Positions 34,046 through 42,470 of a DNA stretch of 64,000 bases are shown in pieces. The DNA lies in NCBI RefSeq assembly GCF_024539675.1, contig NZ_JAHHIT010000042.1:1-64000 (forward strand), given 5' to 3'. A model generated the notes under the pieces. That model searched no databases, was not told the origin of the DNA, and was given only the letters and a program-made list of their open reading frames with translations. Within the stretch, counting starts at the first letter, position 1; each line of letters begins with the position of its first letter. The stretch is from Streptomyces hilarionis. GTDB taxonomy: Bacteria > Actinomycetota > Actinomycetes > Streptomycetales > Streptomycetaceae. The position numbers and the translations under genes are program-made.

Positions 34046-34906
34046 ATGCTCAGGCTGGGCAGGCGGGAATTCGGCGCGCACGAGCCGGTGATCATGGCGA
34101 TCGTGAACCGGACCCCGGACTCCTTCTACGACCGGGGCGCGACGTTCCTCGACGAGCCGGCCCTCGCGCGTGTGGAGCAGGCGGTGGCGGAGGGTGCGGC
34201 CGTCATCGACGTCGGCGGGGTGAAGGCGGGCCCGGGGGAAGAGGTGACGGCGCGGGAGGAGGCGCGGCGCACCGTCGGTTTCGTGGCCGAGGTGCGGCGG
34301 CGCTTCCCGGACGTGGTGATCAGCGTGGACACCTGGCGGGCCGAGGTCGGCGAGGCGGTGTGCGAGGCGGGCGCCGACCTGCTCAACGACGCCTGGGGCG
34401 GGGTGGATCCGCGGCTGGCGGAGGTCGCGGCGCGCCACGGCGCCGGCCTGGTGTGCACGCACGCGGGCGGCGCGCAGCCGCGGACGCGTCCGCACCGGGT
34501 GGCCTACGACGACGTCATGGCCGACATCCTGCGGGTGACCGTGGGGCTTGCGGAGCGGGCCGCGGGGCTCGGGGTGCCGCGGGAGTCGATCCTGATCGAT
34601 CCCGGGCACGACTTCGGCAAGAACACCCGGCACAGCCTGGAGGCGACGCGGCGGCTCGGCGAGATGGTGGAGACGGGCTGGCCGGTGCTGGTGTCCCTGT
34701 CCAACAAGGACTTCGTCGGCGAGACGCTGGACCGGCCGGTGAAGGAGCGGCTGGTCGGCACCCTGGCCACGACCGCGGTGTCCGCGTGGCTCGGGGCGCA
34801 GGTGTACCGGGTGCACGAGGTGGCGGAGACCCGGCAGGTGCTCGACATGGTGGCGTCGATCGCGGGCCACCGGCCCCCGGCGGTGGCCCGCCGGGGGCTC
34901 GCGTAG
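34046..34906 (+). CDS. Dihydropteroate synthase-like protein (FolP2 type)
   Basis: A 286-residue TIM-barrel protein of the pterin-binding family. MAIVNRTPDSFYDRG stands in place of the usual MG(V/I)(V/L)NVTPDSFSDGG. VIDVGGVKAGPG, VVISVDTWRAEVGEAV, LLNDAWGG and LIDPGHDFGKN follow, and the sulfa-site-type GWPVLVSLSNK. In M. tuberculosis the second DHPS homologue, FolP2 (Rv1207), lies in the same neighbourhood and is reported not to be an active DHPS, so folate synthesis should not be assumed here. ATG 34046 has GGAGAGG upstream. Divergent from the DivIVA-like/tag pair. Confidence 0.85.
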   Translation: MLRLGRREFGAHEPVIMAIVNRTPDSFYDRGATFLDEPALARVEQAVAEGAAVIDVGGVKAGPGEEVTAREEARRTVGFVAEVRRRFPDVVISVDTWRAEVGEAVCEAGADLLNDAWGGVDPRLAEVAARHGAGLVCTHAGGAQPRTRPHRVAYDDVMADILRVTVGLAERAAGLGVPRESILIDPGHDFGKNTRHSLEATRRLGEMVETGWPVLVSLSNKDFVGETLDRPVKERLVGTLATTAVSAWLGAQVYRVHEVAETRQVLDMVASIAGHRPPAVARRGLA

Positions 34907-34923
34907 GCCGTGCGCGCCGCGCG

Positions 34924-35682
34924 CTAGCGGGCCGCCTCCTTCGAGACCAGGGCCACCGCCTCGTCCACGTCGTCCGTGACGTGGAAGAGGAGGAGGTCCT
35001 TCTCCGCCGCCTTGCCCTGGGCGATCAGCGTGTTCTTGAGCCAGTCGATCAGGCCGCCCCAGTACTCCGTGCCGAACAGGACGATGGGGAAGCGGGTGAC
35101 CTTCTGGGTCTGGACGAGGGTGAGGGCCTCGAAGAGCTCGTCCAGGGTGCCGAGGCCGCCGGGCAGGACGACGAAGCCCTGCGCGTACTTCACGAACATC
35201 ATCTTGCGGACGAAGAAGTAGCGGAAGTTGAGGCCGATGTCGACGTAGGGGTTGAGCCCCTGCTCGAAGGGCAGCTCGATGCCCAGGCCGACGGACGTGC
35301 CGCCCGCCTCGCTCGCGCCCTTGTTGGCCGCTTCCATCGCGCCCGGTCCGCCCCCCGTGATCACGGCCCAGCCGGCGTCGACGAGGGCGCTGCCGAGCCG
35401 TACGCCCGCCTCGTACTCCGGGGAGCCGACGGGAGTGCGGGCGGATCCGAACACACTGATCGCCGGGGGGAGTTCGGCGAGGGTGCCGAATCCCTCGATG
35501 AACTCCGACTGGATCCGCAGCACGCGCCAGGGGTCCGTGTGCACCCAGTCCGAGGGGGCTCGTTCGTCCAGCAGCCGCTGGTCCGTCGTGCTGGCCTGCA
35601 CCTGGTCGCGCCGTCGCAGGACGGGCCCCAGACGCTGCTCGTCCGGTGGCTGCTTCTTTCCCTCGGGGTTCCCTGTAGGCAT
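34924..35682 (-). CDS. LOG-family (TIGR00730) Rossmann-fold protein
   Basis: A 252-residue protein with the lysine-decarboxylase-like/LOG motifs GGGPGAMEAANKGA and PGGLGTLDELFEAL, which mark cytokinin riboside 5'-monophosphate phosphoribohydrolase-type nucleotide hydrolases. Likely cleaves a nucleoside monophosphate to base plus ribose 5-phosphate; M. tuberculosis Rv1205 is a characterised relative in the same gene neighbourhood. ATG at 35682 follows GGAGGGAG. Downstream of dapE by 108 nt. Confidence 0.87.
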   Translation of the reverse strand: MPTGNPEGKKQPPDEQRLGPVLRRRDQVQASTTDQRLLDERAPSDWVHTDPWRVLRIQSEFIEGFGTLAELPPAISVFGSARTPVGSPEYEAGVRLGSALVDAGWAVITGGGPGAMEAANKGASEAGGTSVGLGIELPFEQGLNPYVDIGLNFRYFFVRKMMFVKYAQGFVVLPGGLGTLDELFEALTLVQTQKVTRFPIVLFGTEYWGGLIDWLKNTLIAQGKAAEKDLLLFHVTDDVDEAVALVSKEAAR

Positions 35683-35790
35683 GGTGAACTCCCTCCGCTT
35701 CGTTCGTTCCACCTCAGCGTAGATCCACGCGGGTTACCGGCGGGGGACGTCGGCGTGTCCGCCGTGCACCGCCGTCGGCCGCGGTCCGGC

Positions 35791-36870
35791 TCAGGCGGTG
35801 AGCCAGGCCCTCAGCCGCTCCTCGCCGGCCAGGATCTTGGCCGTCTCCACGCGTTCGTCCCGCTTGTGCGCCAAGTGCGGGTTGCCGGGGCCGTAGTTGA
35901 CGGCGGGCACGCCCAGCGCGGAGAAGCGGCTGACGTCCGTCCAGCCGAACTTGGGCAGCGGCGTTCCGCCGACCGCCTCGATGAAGGCGGCCGCGGCCGG
36001 GTGGGAGAGGCCGGGCAGGGCGGCGGGGCTGTGGTCGTCGACCACGAACTCCTCCACCGCGCAGTCGGCGAACACCTCGCGGACGTGGGCGACGGCCTCC
36101 TCCTCGCTGCGGTCCGGCGCGTAGCGGAAGTTGACGGTGACGACGCACTCGTCCGGGATGACGTTGCCGGCCACCCCGCCGGTGATGCCGACCGCGTTGA
36201 GGCCCTCGCGGTACTCCAGGCCGTCGATGACCGGGTGGCGCGGCTCGTAGGCGGCCAGCCGGGCCAGGATCGGGGCGGCCGCGTGGATCGCGTTGGATCC
36301 CATCCAGCCGCGGGCCGAGTGGGCCCGCTCGCCCCTGGTCCTCAGCAGGACCCGCAGGGTGCCCTGGCAGCCGCCCTCGACCTGTCCGTCGGAGGGTTCG
36401 AGGAGCACCGCGAAGTCGCCGGCCAGCCACTCCGGGCGGGCCTCGGCCACGTGCTTGAGGCCGTTGAGGTCGGCGGCGACCTCCTCGTTGTCGTAGAAGA
36501 CGAAGGTCAGGTCGCGGTTGGGCGCCGGGACCGTCGCCGCGATGCGCAGCTGGACCGCCACCCCCGACTTCATGTCGCAGGTGCCGCAGCCCCACAGCAC
36601 CCCGTCCTCGTCCAGCCGTGACGGCACGTTGTCGGCGATCGGCACGGTATCGATGTGGCCGGCCAGCACGACGCGTTCGGCGCGGCCGAGGTTCGTGCGG
36701 GCGATCACGTTGTTGCCGTGGCGGTCCACCGTCAGGTGGGGCAGTGCGCGCAGTGCGGTCTCGATCGCGTCCGCGAGCGGCTTCTCGGCGCCGCTCTCCG
36801 AACGGAAGTCGACGAGCCACGCGGTGAGCTCCGCGGCGTCCAGGGTGAGGTCAAGCGGGGTGTCGGCCAT
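35791..36870 (-). CDS. dapE: Succinyl-diaminopimelate desuccinylase
   Basis: A 359-residue M20-family dizinc hydrolase. GHIDTVP supplies the first zinc His and Asp, GCGTCDMKSG the bridging Asp, YDNEEV the catalytic/ligand Glu pair, and NYGPGNPHLAHKRDE the C-terminal His. It removes succinate from N-succinyl-LL-DAP in the lysine/peptidoglycan pathway. The transaminase DapC, two steps of the same branch, is encoded at 38851-39945. TAGGGT lies 7 nt before the ATG: predicted leaderless. Divergent from an exported protein. Confidence 0.93.
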   Translation of the reverse strand: MADTPLDLTLDAAELTAWLVDFRSESGAEKPLADAIETALRALPHLTVDRHGNNVIARTNLGRAERVVLAGHIDTVPIADNVPSRLDEDGVLWGCGTCDMKSGVAVQLRIAATVPAPNRDLTFVFYDNEEVAADLNGLKHVAEARPEWLAGDFAVLLEPSDGQVEGGCQGTLRVLLRTRGERAHSARGWMGSNAIHAAAPILARLAAYEPRHPVIDGLEYREGLNAVGITGGVAGNVIPDECVVTVNFRYAPDRSEEEAVAHVREVFADCAVEEFVVDDHSPAALPGLSHPAAAAFIEAVGGTPLPKFGWTDVSRFSALGVPAVNYGPGNPHLAHKRDERVETAKILAGEERLRAWLTA

Positions 36871-36877
36871 GGCGTCG

Positions 36878-36883
36878 ACCCTA
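36878..36883 (-). promoter_or_regulatory. Predicted -10 element, leaderless dapE mRNA
   Basis: TAGGGT (minus) ends 7 nt before the dapE ATG at 36870; no ribosome site. Confidence 0.4.
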
Positions 36884-36963
36884 ACGCGCCAGCCGGCCGC
36901 CCCCTCTGCCCCGCCCGTGCGCGCACCCCGCGCACACCCCTGCTGCTCCTGCGTACTCTCCAG

Positions 36964-36969
36964 TACCTT
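36964..36969 (+). promoter_or_regulatory. Predicted -10 element, leaderless exported-protein mRNA
   Basis: TACCTT ends 6 nt before the GTG at 36976; no ribosome site is present. TACTCT at 36954-36959 is an alternative. Confidence 0.35.
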
Positions 36970-36975
36970 GTACGC

Positions 36976-37983
36976 GTGCCAGAGCCGTCGCCTTCCCCCA
37001 AGCGCCGCGGCCGCCTCCTCCGTTTCGGGGCGGCCTGCGTGGTCCTGTCCGCCGTCGCGGGTTACGCCGTGGTCCAGTACGTCTCCGGCGGGACGGGAGA
37101 TCCCGGCTGCCGGGTCGTCTCCCGCGACGCCGACGGGGCGACGTACGAGTTCACTCCGGAGCAGGCGGTGAACGCCGCCACGATCGCCGCCGTCGGCACG
37201 GACCGGGCCATGCCCGAGCGGGCGGTGGCCATCGCCCTGGCGACCGCGCTCCAGGAGTCGGGGCTGCGCAACCTCGCCCACGGCGACCGGGACTCGCTCG
37301 GCCTGTTCCAGCAGCGGCCCTCGCAGGGCTGGGGCACCGCGAAGCAGGTCACGGACCCGGCGTACGCGGCGGACGTCTTCTACGAGCACCTCGCCAAGGT
37401 CGACGGCTACACCGAGCTGCCGCTGACGGTGGCCGCCCAGCGCGTGCAGCGCAGCGGGTACCCGGAGGCGTACGCCAAGCACGAGCCGGACGCCGTGCTG
37501 CTGGCCGCCGCGCTGACCGGGACCTCGGCGGCGACGCTGACCTGCGACGGCCGCTCGCGGGAGTCGGCGACCACCGGCCCGGCGGCGGTGCGGGCGGCGC
37601 TGACCCGCGACTTCGGGCGCGGGGCGGTGCGAGAGGGCGCGCAGAGCGGCTCGACGAGCGGCGCGGGCGCCGGGAAGGCCTCACCGGCCGCGGCCGGGCC
37701 GCCCGTCGCCGAGAGCTCCGGGCGCACGCTGACGCTGCCGGTGTCGCAGGACACCACCGCCGGCGGGCGCAGTGTCGCCGAGCGTGGCTGGCAGCTGGCG
37801 CACTGGGCGGTCGCCAACGCCTCGGCGCTGCGCATCGAGCGCGTCGCGTACGCGGGCCGGGAGTGGGTCTCGGGGCACAGCGACAGCCGGTGGCGGACGA
37901 CCGGCTCCACCAGCGCGGAGGCCGTCGGGGGCTCGGCCGCGGGCGGCGGGGCGGACAGCGTGCGGATCGTCACCGAGCAGTAG
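36976..37983 (+). CDS. Exported protein with lysozyme-like motif
   Basis: A 335-residue protein. The basic N-terminus (PSPKRRGRLLR) precedes one transmembrane/signal helix (FGAACVVLSAVAGYAVVQYV, about 16-36). The extracytoplasmic part has AIALATALQESGLRNLAHG and DSLGLFQQRPSQGWG, a pattern like the Glu-containing catalytic helix and substrate loop of lytic transglycosylases. Two Cys (GCRV, TCDGR) may pair. The C-terminal 130 residues are Ala/Gly/Ser-rich with a WQLAHWAVANASALRI helix. Probably acts on or senses peptidoglycan; some genomes name such proteins heavy-metal transporters, which the sequence does not support. Confidence 0.7.
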   Translation: MPEPSPSPKRRGRLLRFGAACVVLSAVAGYAVVQYVSGGTGDPGCRVVSRDADGATYEFTPEQAVNAATIAAVGTDRAMPERAVAIALATALQESGLRNLAHGDRDSLGLFQQRPSQGWGTAKQVTDPAYAADVFYEHLAKVDGYTELPLTVAAQRVQRSGYPEAYAKHEPDAVLLAAALTGTSAATLTCDGRSRESATTGPAAVRAALTRDFGRGAVREGAQSGSTSGAGAGKASPAAAGPPVAESSGRTLTLPVSQDTTAGGRSVAERGWQLAHWAVANASALRIERVAYAGREWVSGHSDSRWRTTGSTSAEAVGGSAAGGGADSVRIVTEQ

Positions 37984-38128
37984 TACGAGTCGTCACCCGT
38001 CCGGGTCATGTGCGGGGCGTCACCCCGGGGCGGCGCCCAGGTTTTCGCGCCCTCACCCCCACGGGCCGGGAATCCCTTGAGGCCACAGGGCCGCACGGGT
38101 TTGACGGACTTTCACATCGGGCGGCTTT

Positions 38129-38156
38129 TGCCCGTGTTCATCCGCAGCCGATAATG
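38129..38156 (+). promoter_or_regulatory. Candidate promoter of the secreted 149-residue protein
   Basis: TTGCCC (38129-38134), a 16-nt spacer and GATAAT (38151-38156) resemble a principal-sigma promoter about 140 nt before the ATG at 38295. The leader has tandem CAGTCACAG-type repeats (about 38230-38270). The rest of the 311-bp gap shows nothing else. Confidence 0.45.
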
Positions 38157-38294
38157 CGACGCATTGCCAACTCTTTAGGTCGGCCGTGCGCAACCTTCGA
38201 GGGCTTCGAGCGGTAGTCACTGCGTCCGGGCCCGGACAGACAGACAGTCACAGCAGTCACAGACAGTCCTTGTTCTCTCCGTCGAAGGAGCATC

Positions 38295-38744
38295 ATGTCC
38301 CTCCCCCTGACCCGCCGGATCGCCCGTGCCGCGCTGCTCGTCGCTGCGGGAGCGGCCGCCGGGGTCGGTGTGGCCGGCTCCGCCAGTGCGGCCCCCGGCC
38401 TGCCCGCCGCCCCGAACCTCGGCGGCCTGACCGCCCTGGACGGGGCGAGCGTCGGCCACACGGTCGACGGCGCGGCGAAGAACGTCACCGGGATCGCGGG
38501 CGAGACCGGCGGCAAGACGGTCGAGCAGGCGCTGCCGGGCGCGGCCAAGACCGGTGGCAAGGCCGTGAAGCAGGCGGCCCCGGTGGCGCAGAAGACGGCG
38601 GGCGAGGCGGCGGGTTCCGCCGGCGGCCTGCTCGGGGACACCGCGTCGACCGCCACGAAGGGCGGGCTGCCGACCGACTCCCTCACCAAGGGCGGACTGC
38701 CCGGCGCGCAGACCCTGCCGGTGAAGAGCCTGCCGCTCGGCTAG
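38295..38744 (+). CDS. Small secreted Ala/Gly/Lys-rich protein
   Basis: A 149-residue protein with a clear Sec signal peptide: RR, then AALLVAAGAAAGVGVAG and cleavage after SASA (about residue 32). The mature chain is low in aromatics and rich in Gly, Ala, Lys and Thr (GGKTVEQALPGAAKTGGKAV; TKGGLPTDSLTKGGLPG), so likely disordered or wall-associated. GAAGGAG precedes the ATG. I recall similar Streptomyces proteins carrying a misleading ATP-binding label; no nucleotide motif is present. Confidence 0.75.
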   Translation: MSLPLTRRIARAALLVAAGAAAGVGVAGSASAAPGLPAAPNLGGLTALDGASVGHTVDGAAKNVTGIAGETGGKTVEQALPGAAKTGGKAVKQAAPVAQKTAGEAAGSAGGLLGDTASTATKGGLPTDSLTKGGLPGAQTLPVKSLPLG

Positions 38745-38771
38745 CGGCCCCGGCGTGAGCGGGTGAGCGTG

Positions 38772-38805
38772 GACGGGGCCCGGGGATCTCTCCCCGGGCC
38801 CCGTC
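38772..38805. terminator. Terminator between convergent genes
   Basis: A perfect 15-bp stem (GACGGGGCCCGGGGA with its complement) around TCTC, between the secreted protein and dapC. Confidence 0.8.
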
Positions 38806-38850
38806 GCACTGCTGCCCGACGCCCGGTCGGGGGCGGGGCGGAAGCGGCCG

Positions 38851-39945
38851 CTACAGGCGCTCCACCGCGGCGCGCACCCGCTCGTCGGTCGCCGTGAGGG
38901 CCACGCGCACGAAGCGCTCGCCCGCCTCGCCGTAGAAGTCGCCGGGGGCCACCAGGATGCCTCGCTCGGCCAGGTCGGCGACCGTGGTCCAGCAGGACTC
39001 GTCCCGGGTGGCCCACAGGTACAGGCTGGCCTCGCTGTGCTCGATGCGGAAGCCGTGGGAGACCAGCGCCTCGCGCAGGAGGGCGCGGCGGGCCGCGTAG
39101 CGTGCGCGCTGCTCCCGGACGTGGACGTCGTCGCCGAGCGCGGCCACGACCGCCGCCTGGGTGGGCGCCGACGTCATCATGCCGCCGTGCTTGCGGATCT
39201 CCAGCAGGGGGCCGAGGACGGCCGGGTCGCCCGCCAGGAAGGCCGCGCGGTAGCCGGCCAGGTTGGAGCGCTTGGAGAGGGAGTGGACCGCGACGAGGCC
39301 CTCGTACGAGCCGCCGTTGACGTCCGGGTGCAGCACCGAGACCGGGTCGGCCTCCCAGCCCAGCTCGAGGTAGCACTCGTCGGACAGGACCAGCACCCCG
39401 TGCCGCCTCGCCCAGGCGACGATCCGGGTCAGCTCCTCCTTGGACAGGACCCGGCCCGTGGGGTTGGACGGCGAGTTCAGCCAGAGCAGCCGCAGGTTCG
39501 CGGGGTCCAGGGCCGTCGGGTCGTCGTAGACCTCGTACTGCGCCCGGGCCAGCCGCGCGCCCACCTCGTACGTCGGGTAGGCCAGCCGCGGGAAGGCCAC
39601 CCGGTCGCCGGGGCCGAGGCCGAGCTGGGTCGGCAGCCAGGCCACCAGCTCCTTGGAGCCGACGATCGGCAGGACGTGGCGGTGGGTGACCCCGCGGGCG
39701 CCCAGCCGGCGCTCCACCCAGCCGGTGATCGCGTCCCGCAGGGCCGGGGTGCCCCAGACGGTCGGGTAGCCCGGCGAGTCCGCGGCGTCCACCAGGGCCT
39801 TCTGGATCAGGTCGGGAACCGGGTCGACCGGGGTGCCGACGGAGAGGTCGACGATGCCGTCCGGGTGCGCTGCGGCCGTCTTCTTGTACGGCTCCAGCTT
39901 GTCCCAGGGGAAGGTGGGAAGGCGGTCGGAGACTGCGGAGGACAC
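38851..39945 (-). CDS. dapC: Succinyldiaminopimelate transaminase
   Basis: A 364-residue fold-type I PLP aminotransferase. GSKELVAWLP binds the phosphate, LNSPSNPTGRVLSKEEL is the class signature, SDECYLEL holds the PLP-pyridine Asp, and the Schiff-base Lys is in HSLSKRSNLAGYR. A terminal Arg motif (RFVRVALT) binds the substrate carboxylate. With dapE nearby and ferredoxin fdxC immediately upstream it matches actinobacterial DapC (compare Rv1178 beside fdxC). GTG start; 113 nt from the ferredoxin gene on the same strand. Confidence 0.9.
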   Translation of the reverse strand: MSSAVSDRLPTFPWDKLEPYKKTAAAHPDGIVDLSVGTPVDPVPDLIQKALVDAADSPGYPTVWGTPALRDAITGWVERRLGARGVTHRHVLPIVGSKELVAWLPTQLGLGPGDRVAFPRLAYPTYEVGARLARAQYEVYDDPTALDPANLRLLWLNSPSNPTGRVLSKEELTRIVAWARRHGVLVLSDECYLELGWEADPVSVLHPDVNGGSYEGLVAVHSLSKRSNLAGYRAAFLAGDPAVLGPLLEIRKHGGMMTSAPTQAAVVAALGDDVHVREQRARYAARRALLREALVSHGFRIEHSEASLYLWATRDESCWTTVADLAERGILVAPGDFYGEAGERFVRVALTATDERVRAAVERL

Positions 39946-40058
39946 GGTGACTGGCTCACTTTCGTCACGACGGCAAACGCCTCGGCCCCGTACGGCGATC
40001 GGGCGGGATCAGGCCGTACGGGACCGAGGCGGCACGGAGTGCGGGCCGCTGCTGCGGA

Positions 40059-40382
40059 TTACTCGGCCGCCTGCGGCGGCAGCGCGGCGACGAACGGGTG
40101 GTCGCGCTCGATCAGACCCAGCTTGCTGGCGCCGCCGGGCGAGCCGAGGTCGTCGAAGAACTCGACGTTCGCCTTGTAGTAGTCCTTCCACTCCTCCGGA
40201 GTGTCGTCCTCGTAGAAGATCGCCTCGACCGGGCAGACCGGCTCACAGGCGCCGCAGTCGACGCATTCGTCCGGGTGGATGTACAAGGACCGCTGGCCCT
40301 CGTAGATGCAGTCGACCGGGCACTCTTCGATGCAGGCCTTGTCCTTCACGTCGACACAAGGCTGCGCGATGACGTAGGTCAC
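40059..40382 (-). CDS. fdxC: 7Fe-type ferredoxin
   Basis: A 107-residue [3Fe-4S][4Fe-4S] ferredoxin. The first cluster motif is CVDVKDKACIEECPVDCI, with the spacing of a 3Fe site. The second is CVDCGACEPVCPVEAI. The C-terminal 50 residues (WKDYYKANVEFFDDLG) form the extension seen in actinobacterial FdxC. It carries electrons in the cytoplasm, for example to cytochromes P450 or oxidoreductases. GTG start after GAGGAGGAACGA. Directly upstream of dapC. Confidence 0.95.
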   Translation of the reverse strand: MTYVIAQPCVDVKDKACIEECPVDCIYEGQRSLYIHPDECVDCGACEPVCPVEAIFYEDDTPEEWKDYYKANVEFFDDLGSPGGASKLGLIERDHPFVAALPPQAAE

Positions 40383-40522
40383 GCTGTCGTTCCTCCTCGA
40401 TAGGGCGCCGGCGGGCCTCCTCAGGCTCCGCCGCCTGGCGCGCGGGAGCGCGGCGTCGTCGATGCCCGCCCCTAGTATCTCCGTTCTTGGGCATGATCCG
40501 AACAGGAGGGGTGAACCGACCT

Positions 40523-41578
40523 GTGGAAATCTCGGCCGCCGGACGCCTGGAGGTCCGTATCACCGCCGCTGACGTGGGCAAACGTGTCTCCGTACGGTGC
40601 TTGATCGGCGCTGCCTCCACGGGGGACAAATTCACCGACACGGTCGGCGTTCTCACATCATGGGACGACGGTGTGCTCGTGATCACACGGAAGGGCGGCG
40701 ACAGCGTCCGTGTTGTCGCGTCCTCGCTGGTGGCCGGGAAGGTCGTGCCGGCCGCGCCCGCCCGCCGGCGCGGGCCCGCCGCCTCCTACCCGGAGCTCGC
40801 CCGGGTCGCCGCGCGGGCCTGGCGTCCCGTGGAGAGCGAGCCGCTCGGCGACTGGGAGCTGCGCGCCGCCGCGGGCTTCACCCGGCGGGCCAACTCGGTG
40901 CTGCCGCTCGGCGACCCCGGCATGCCTCTCGACGCGGCCCTGGACGTCGTCCGCGACTGGTACGGCCGGCGCGGGCTGCCCGCCTATGTGCAGACGGCGA
41001 CGGGTGCCGAGGGCGCGCAGGAACTGCTGGGCGCCCGGCTGGAGGAGCGCGGGTGGGTGCGCGAGGTGACGGCCGAGCTGTGGATCGGGGCGCTCGCGCC
41101 GGTCGCCGACCGCGCCGACGCCGCGCGCGTGGTGCTCGCCCGGGAGGCCGACGAGGCGTGGCTGGCGCGGTACGGACGCAAGGGGGGCGGCGAGGCCGCC
41201 ATGAAGGTGCTGGCGGGGGGCTCCCCGCGCTCGGGCGAGGCGGAGAGCGGGGCCGGGCCGTCGGTCTGGTTCGCCTCCGTGCCGGCGTCGGACGGCGGGC
41301 CGCCGGCCGCGATCGGGCGGTGCGTCGTGGACGGCCGGTGGGCCGGGTTCGCCGCCGTCGAGGTCGATCCGGCGCGACGGCGCGAGGGTCTCGCCACGAC
41401 CGTGATGGCCGCGCTGGCCGGCCGGGCGCTGGCGGAGGGGGCCTCGGCGGCCTGGCTCCAGGTGGAGGAGGAGAACACCGGCGCGCGGGCGCTGTACGCC
41501 GGGACGGGCTTCGCCGCGCACCACGCCTACCACCACTACCGGGAGCCGTCGCCGGCGTCCCCGACGGAGGCGTCGTGA
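40523..41578 (+). CDS. GNAT N-acetyltransferase with N-terminal beta domain
   Basis: A 351-residue protein. Residues 1-75 form a small strand-rich domain (EISAAGRLEVRITAADVGKRVSVR; WDDGVLVITRKGGDSVRV). The C-terminal GNAT domain has the acetyl-CoA pyrophosphate loop VDPARRREGLATTVMAAL and AWLQVEEENTGARALYAGTGF. Acceptor unknown. GTG 40523 is 13 nt after AGGAGGG; GTG 40511 and an ATG at 40493 are other possible starts. The stop overlaps the next start (GTGA). Confidence 0.82.
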   Translation: MEISAAGRLEVRITAADVGKRVSVRCLIGAASTGDKFTDTVGVLTSWDDGVLVITRKGGDSVRVVASSLVAGKVVPAAPARRRGPAASYPELARVAARAWRPVESEPLGDWELRAAAGFTRRANSVLPLGDPGMPLDAALDVVRDWYGRRGLPAYVQTATGAEGAQELLGARLEERGWVREVTAELWIGALAPVADRADAARVVLAREADEAWLARYGRKGGGEAAMKVLAGGSPRSGEAESGAGPSVWFASVPASDGGPPAAIGRCVVDGRWAGFAAVEVDPARRREGLATTVMAALAGRALAEGASAAWLQVEEENTGARALYAGTGFAAHHAYHHYREPSPASPTEAS

Positions 41579-42429
41579 GCGAGGCCGGGCGCGGGATCGA
41601 CGGCGGTGAGGTGCGGCGGCGGTTCGCCGAGGAGGCCCGCGCAGAACGGCCCGACCTGGCGCTGCTGTGCCTGCTGATCGGCGCGGCGGCGGATCCGCTG
41701 CTGGACGAGGCCGGTCTGGACGCCGCACAGATCGAGCTGGACCGGCTGGCGGGGCAGCTGCCCTTCCGTCCCGGCGGACCGCACGCGTGGGCGGTGGCCC
41801 TGCGGGACCTGCTCGGCGACCGGCACGGCTTCGGCGGGTCGGCCGCGGACTACGACCGGCTGGAGTCGTCGCTGCTGCACGAGGTGCTGACCCGGCGACG
41901 GGGGCTGCCGATCCTGCTGTCCGTGGTGTGGATGGAGGTGGCGCGGCGGGCCGGGGCGCCGGTGTACGGGGTCGCGCTGCCGGGGCACTTCGTGGTGGGG
42001 TTCGGGCCGCCCGGTGACGTCGGGCGCCAGGTGCTCGCCGACCCCTTCGCCGGCGGCCGCGTGCTGACCGGCGGCGACGCCGAGCAGCTGGTCACCGGGG
42101 CGACCGGGGCGCGGCTCGAGCCGTCGATGCTGGGTCCGGCGGAGCCGCTGGACGTCGTGATGCGGATCCTGAACAACATCCGCTCGTGGGCCGCGGCCCG
42201 CCCGGAGCGGTCGGACGTCGCGCTGTGGGCCGTCGAGCTGGGGCTGGCCGTGCCCTCGCATCCGGCCCGGCTGCGCTACGAGAAGGGCCAGTTGCTGGTC
42301 CAGCGGGGCGATTTCGTGGGCGGGGCCGTCGAGTTGGAGGAGTACGCCTCGCTCGTGGAGATCGTGGACGAGGCGACGGCGCAGCGGGTGCGCAAGGAGG
42401 CGTTCGCCGCGCGGGCCCTGCTGAACTGA
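41575..42429 (+). CDS. SirB1-like transglutaminase-fold protein
   Basis: A 284-residue protein of the Transglut_core2/SirB1 type: LLHEVLTRRRGLPILLSVVWMEVARRAG, then VYGVALPGHFVVGF and a C-terminal segment with TPR-like character (GQLLVQRGDFVGGAVELEEY). No obvious catalytic Cys is present in the usual place, so enzymatic activity is doubtful. Translated with the GNAT gene through a 4-nt overlap. Cellular role unknown. Confidence 0.82.
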   Translation: MSEAGRGIDGGEVRRRFAEEARAERPDLALLCLLIGAAADPLLDEAGLDAAQIELDRLAGQLPFRPGGPHAWAVALRDLLGDRHGFGGSAADYDRLESSLLHEVLTRRRGLPILLSVVWMEVARRAGAPVYGVALPGHFVVGFGPPGDVGRQVLADPFAGGRVLTGGDAEQLVTGATGARLEPSMLGPAEPLDVVMRILNNIRSWAAARPERSDVALWAVELGLAVPSHPARLRYEKGQLLVQRGDFVGGAVELEEYASLVEIVDEATAQRVRKEAFAARALLN

Positions 42430-42470
42430 CGTCCCCGGCCCGGCCGGTCACGCCGGTCGCGGCCCGGACG

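Noticed and set aside
37984..38294. Small RNA or tRNA gene in the gap
   Set aside because: No cloverleaf, and no hairpin followed by a terminator was found; only a promoter-like pair and short CAGTCACAG repeats.
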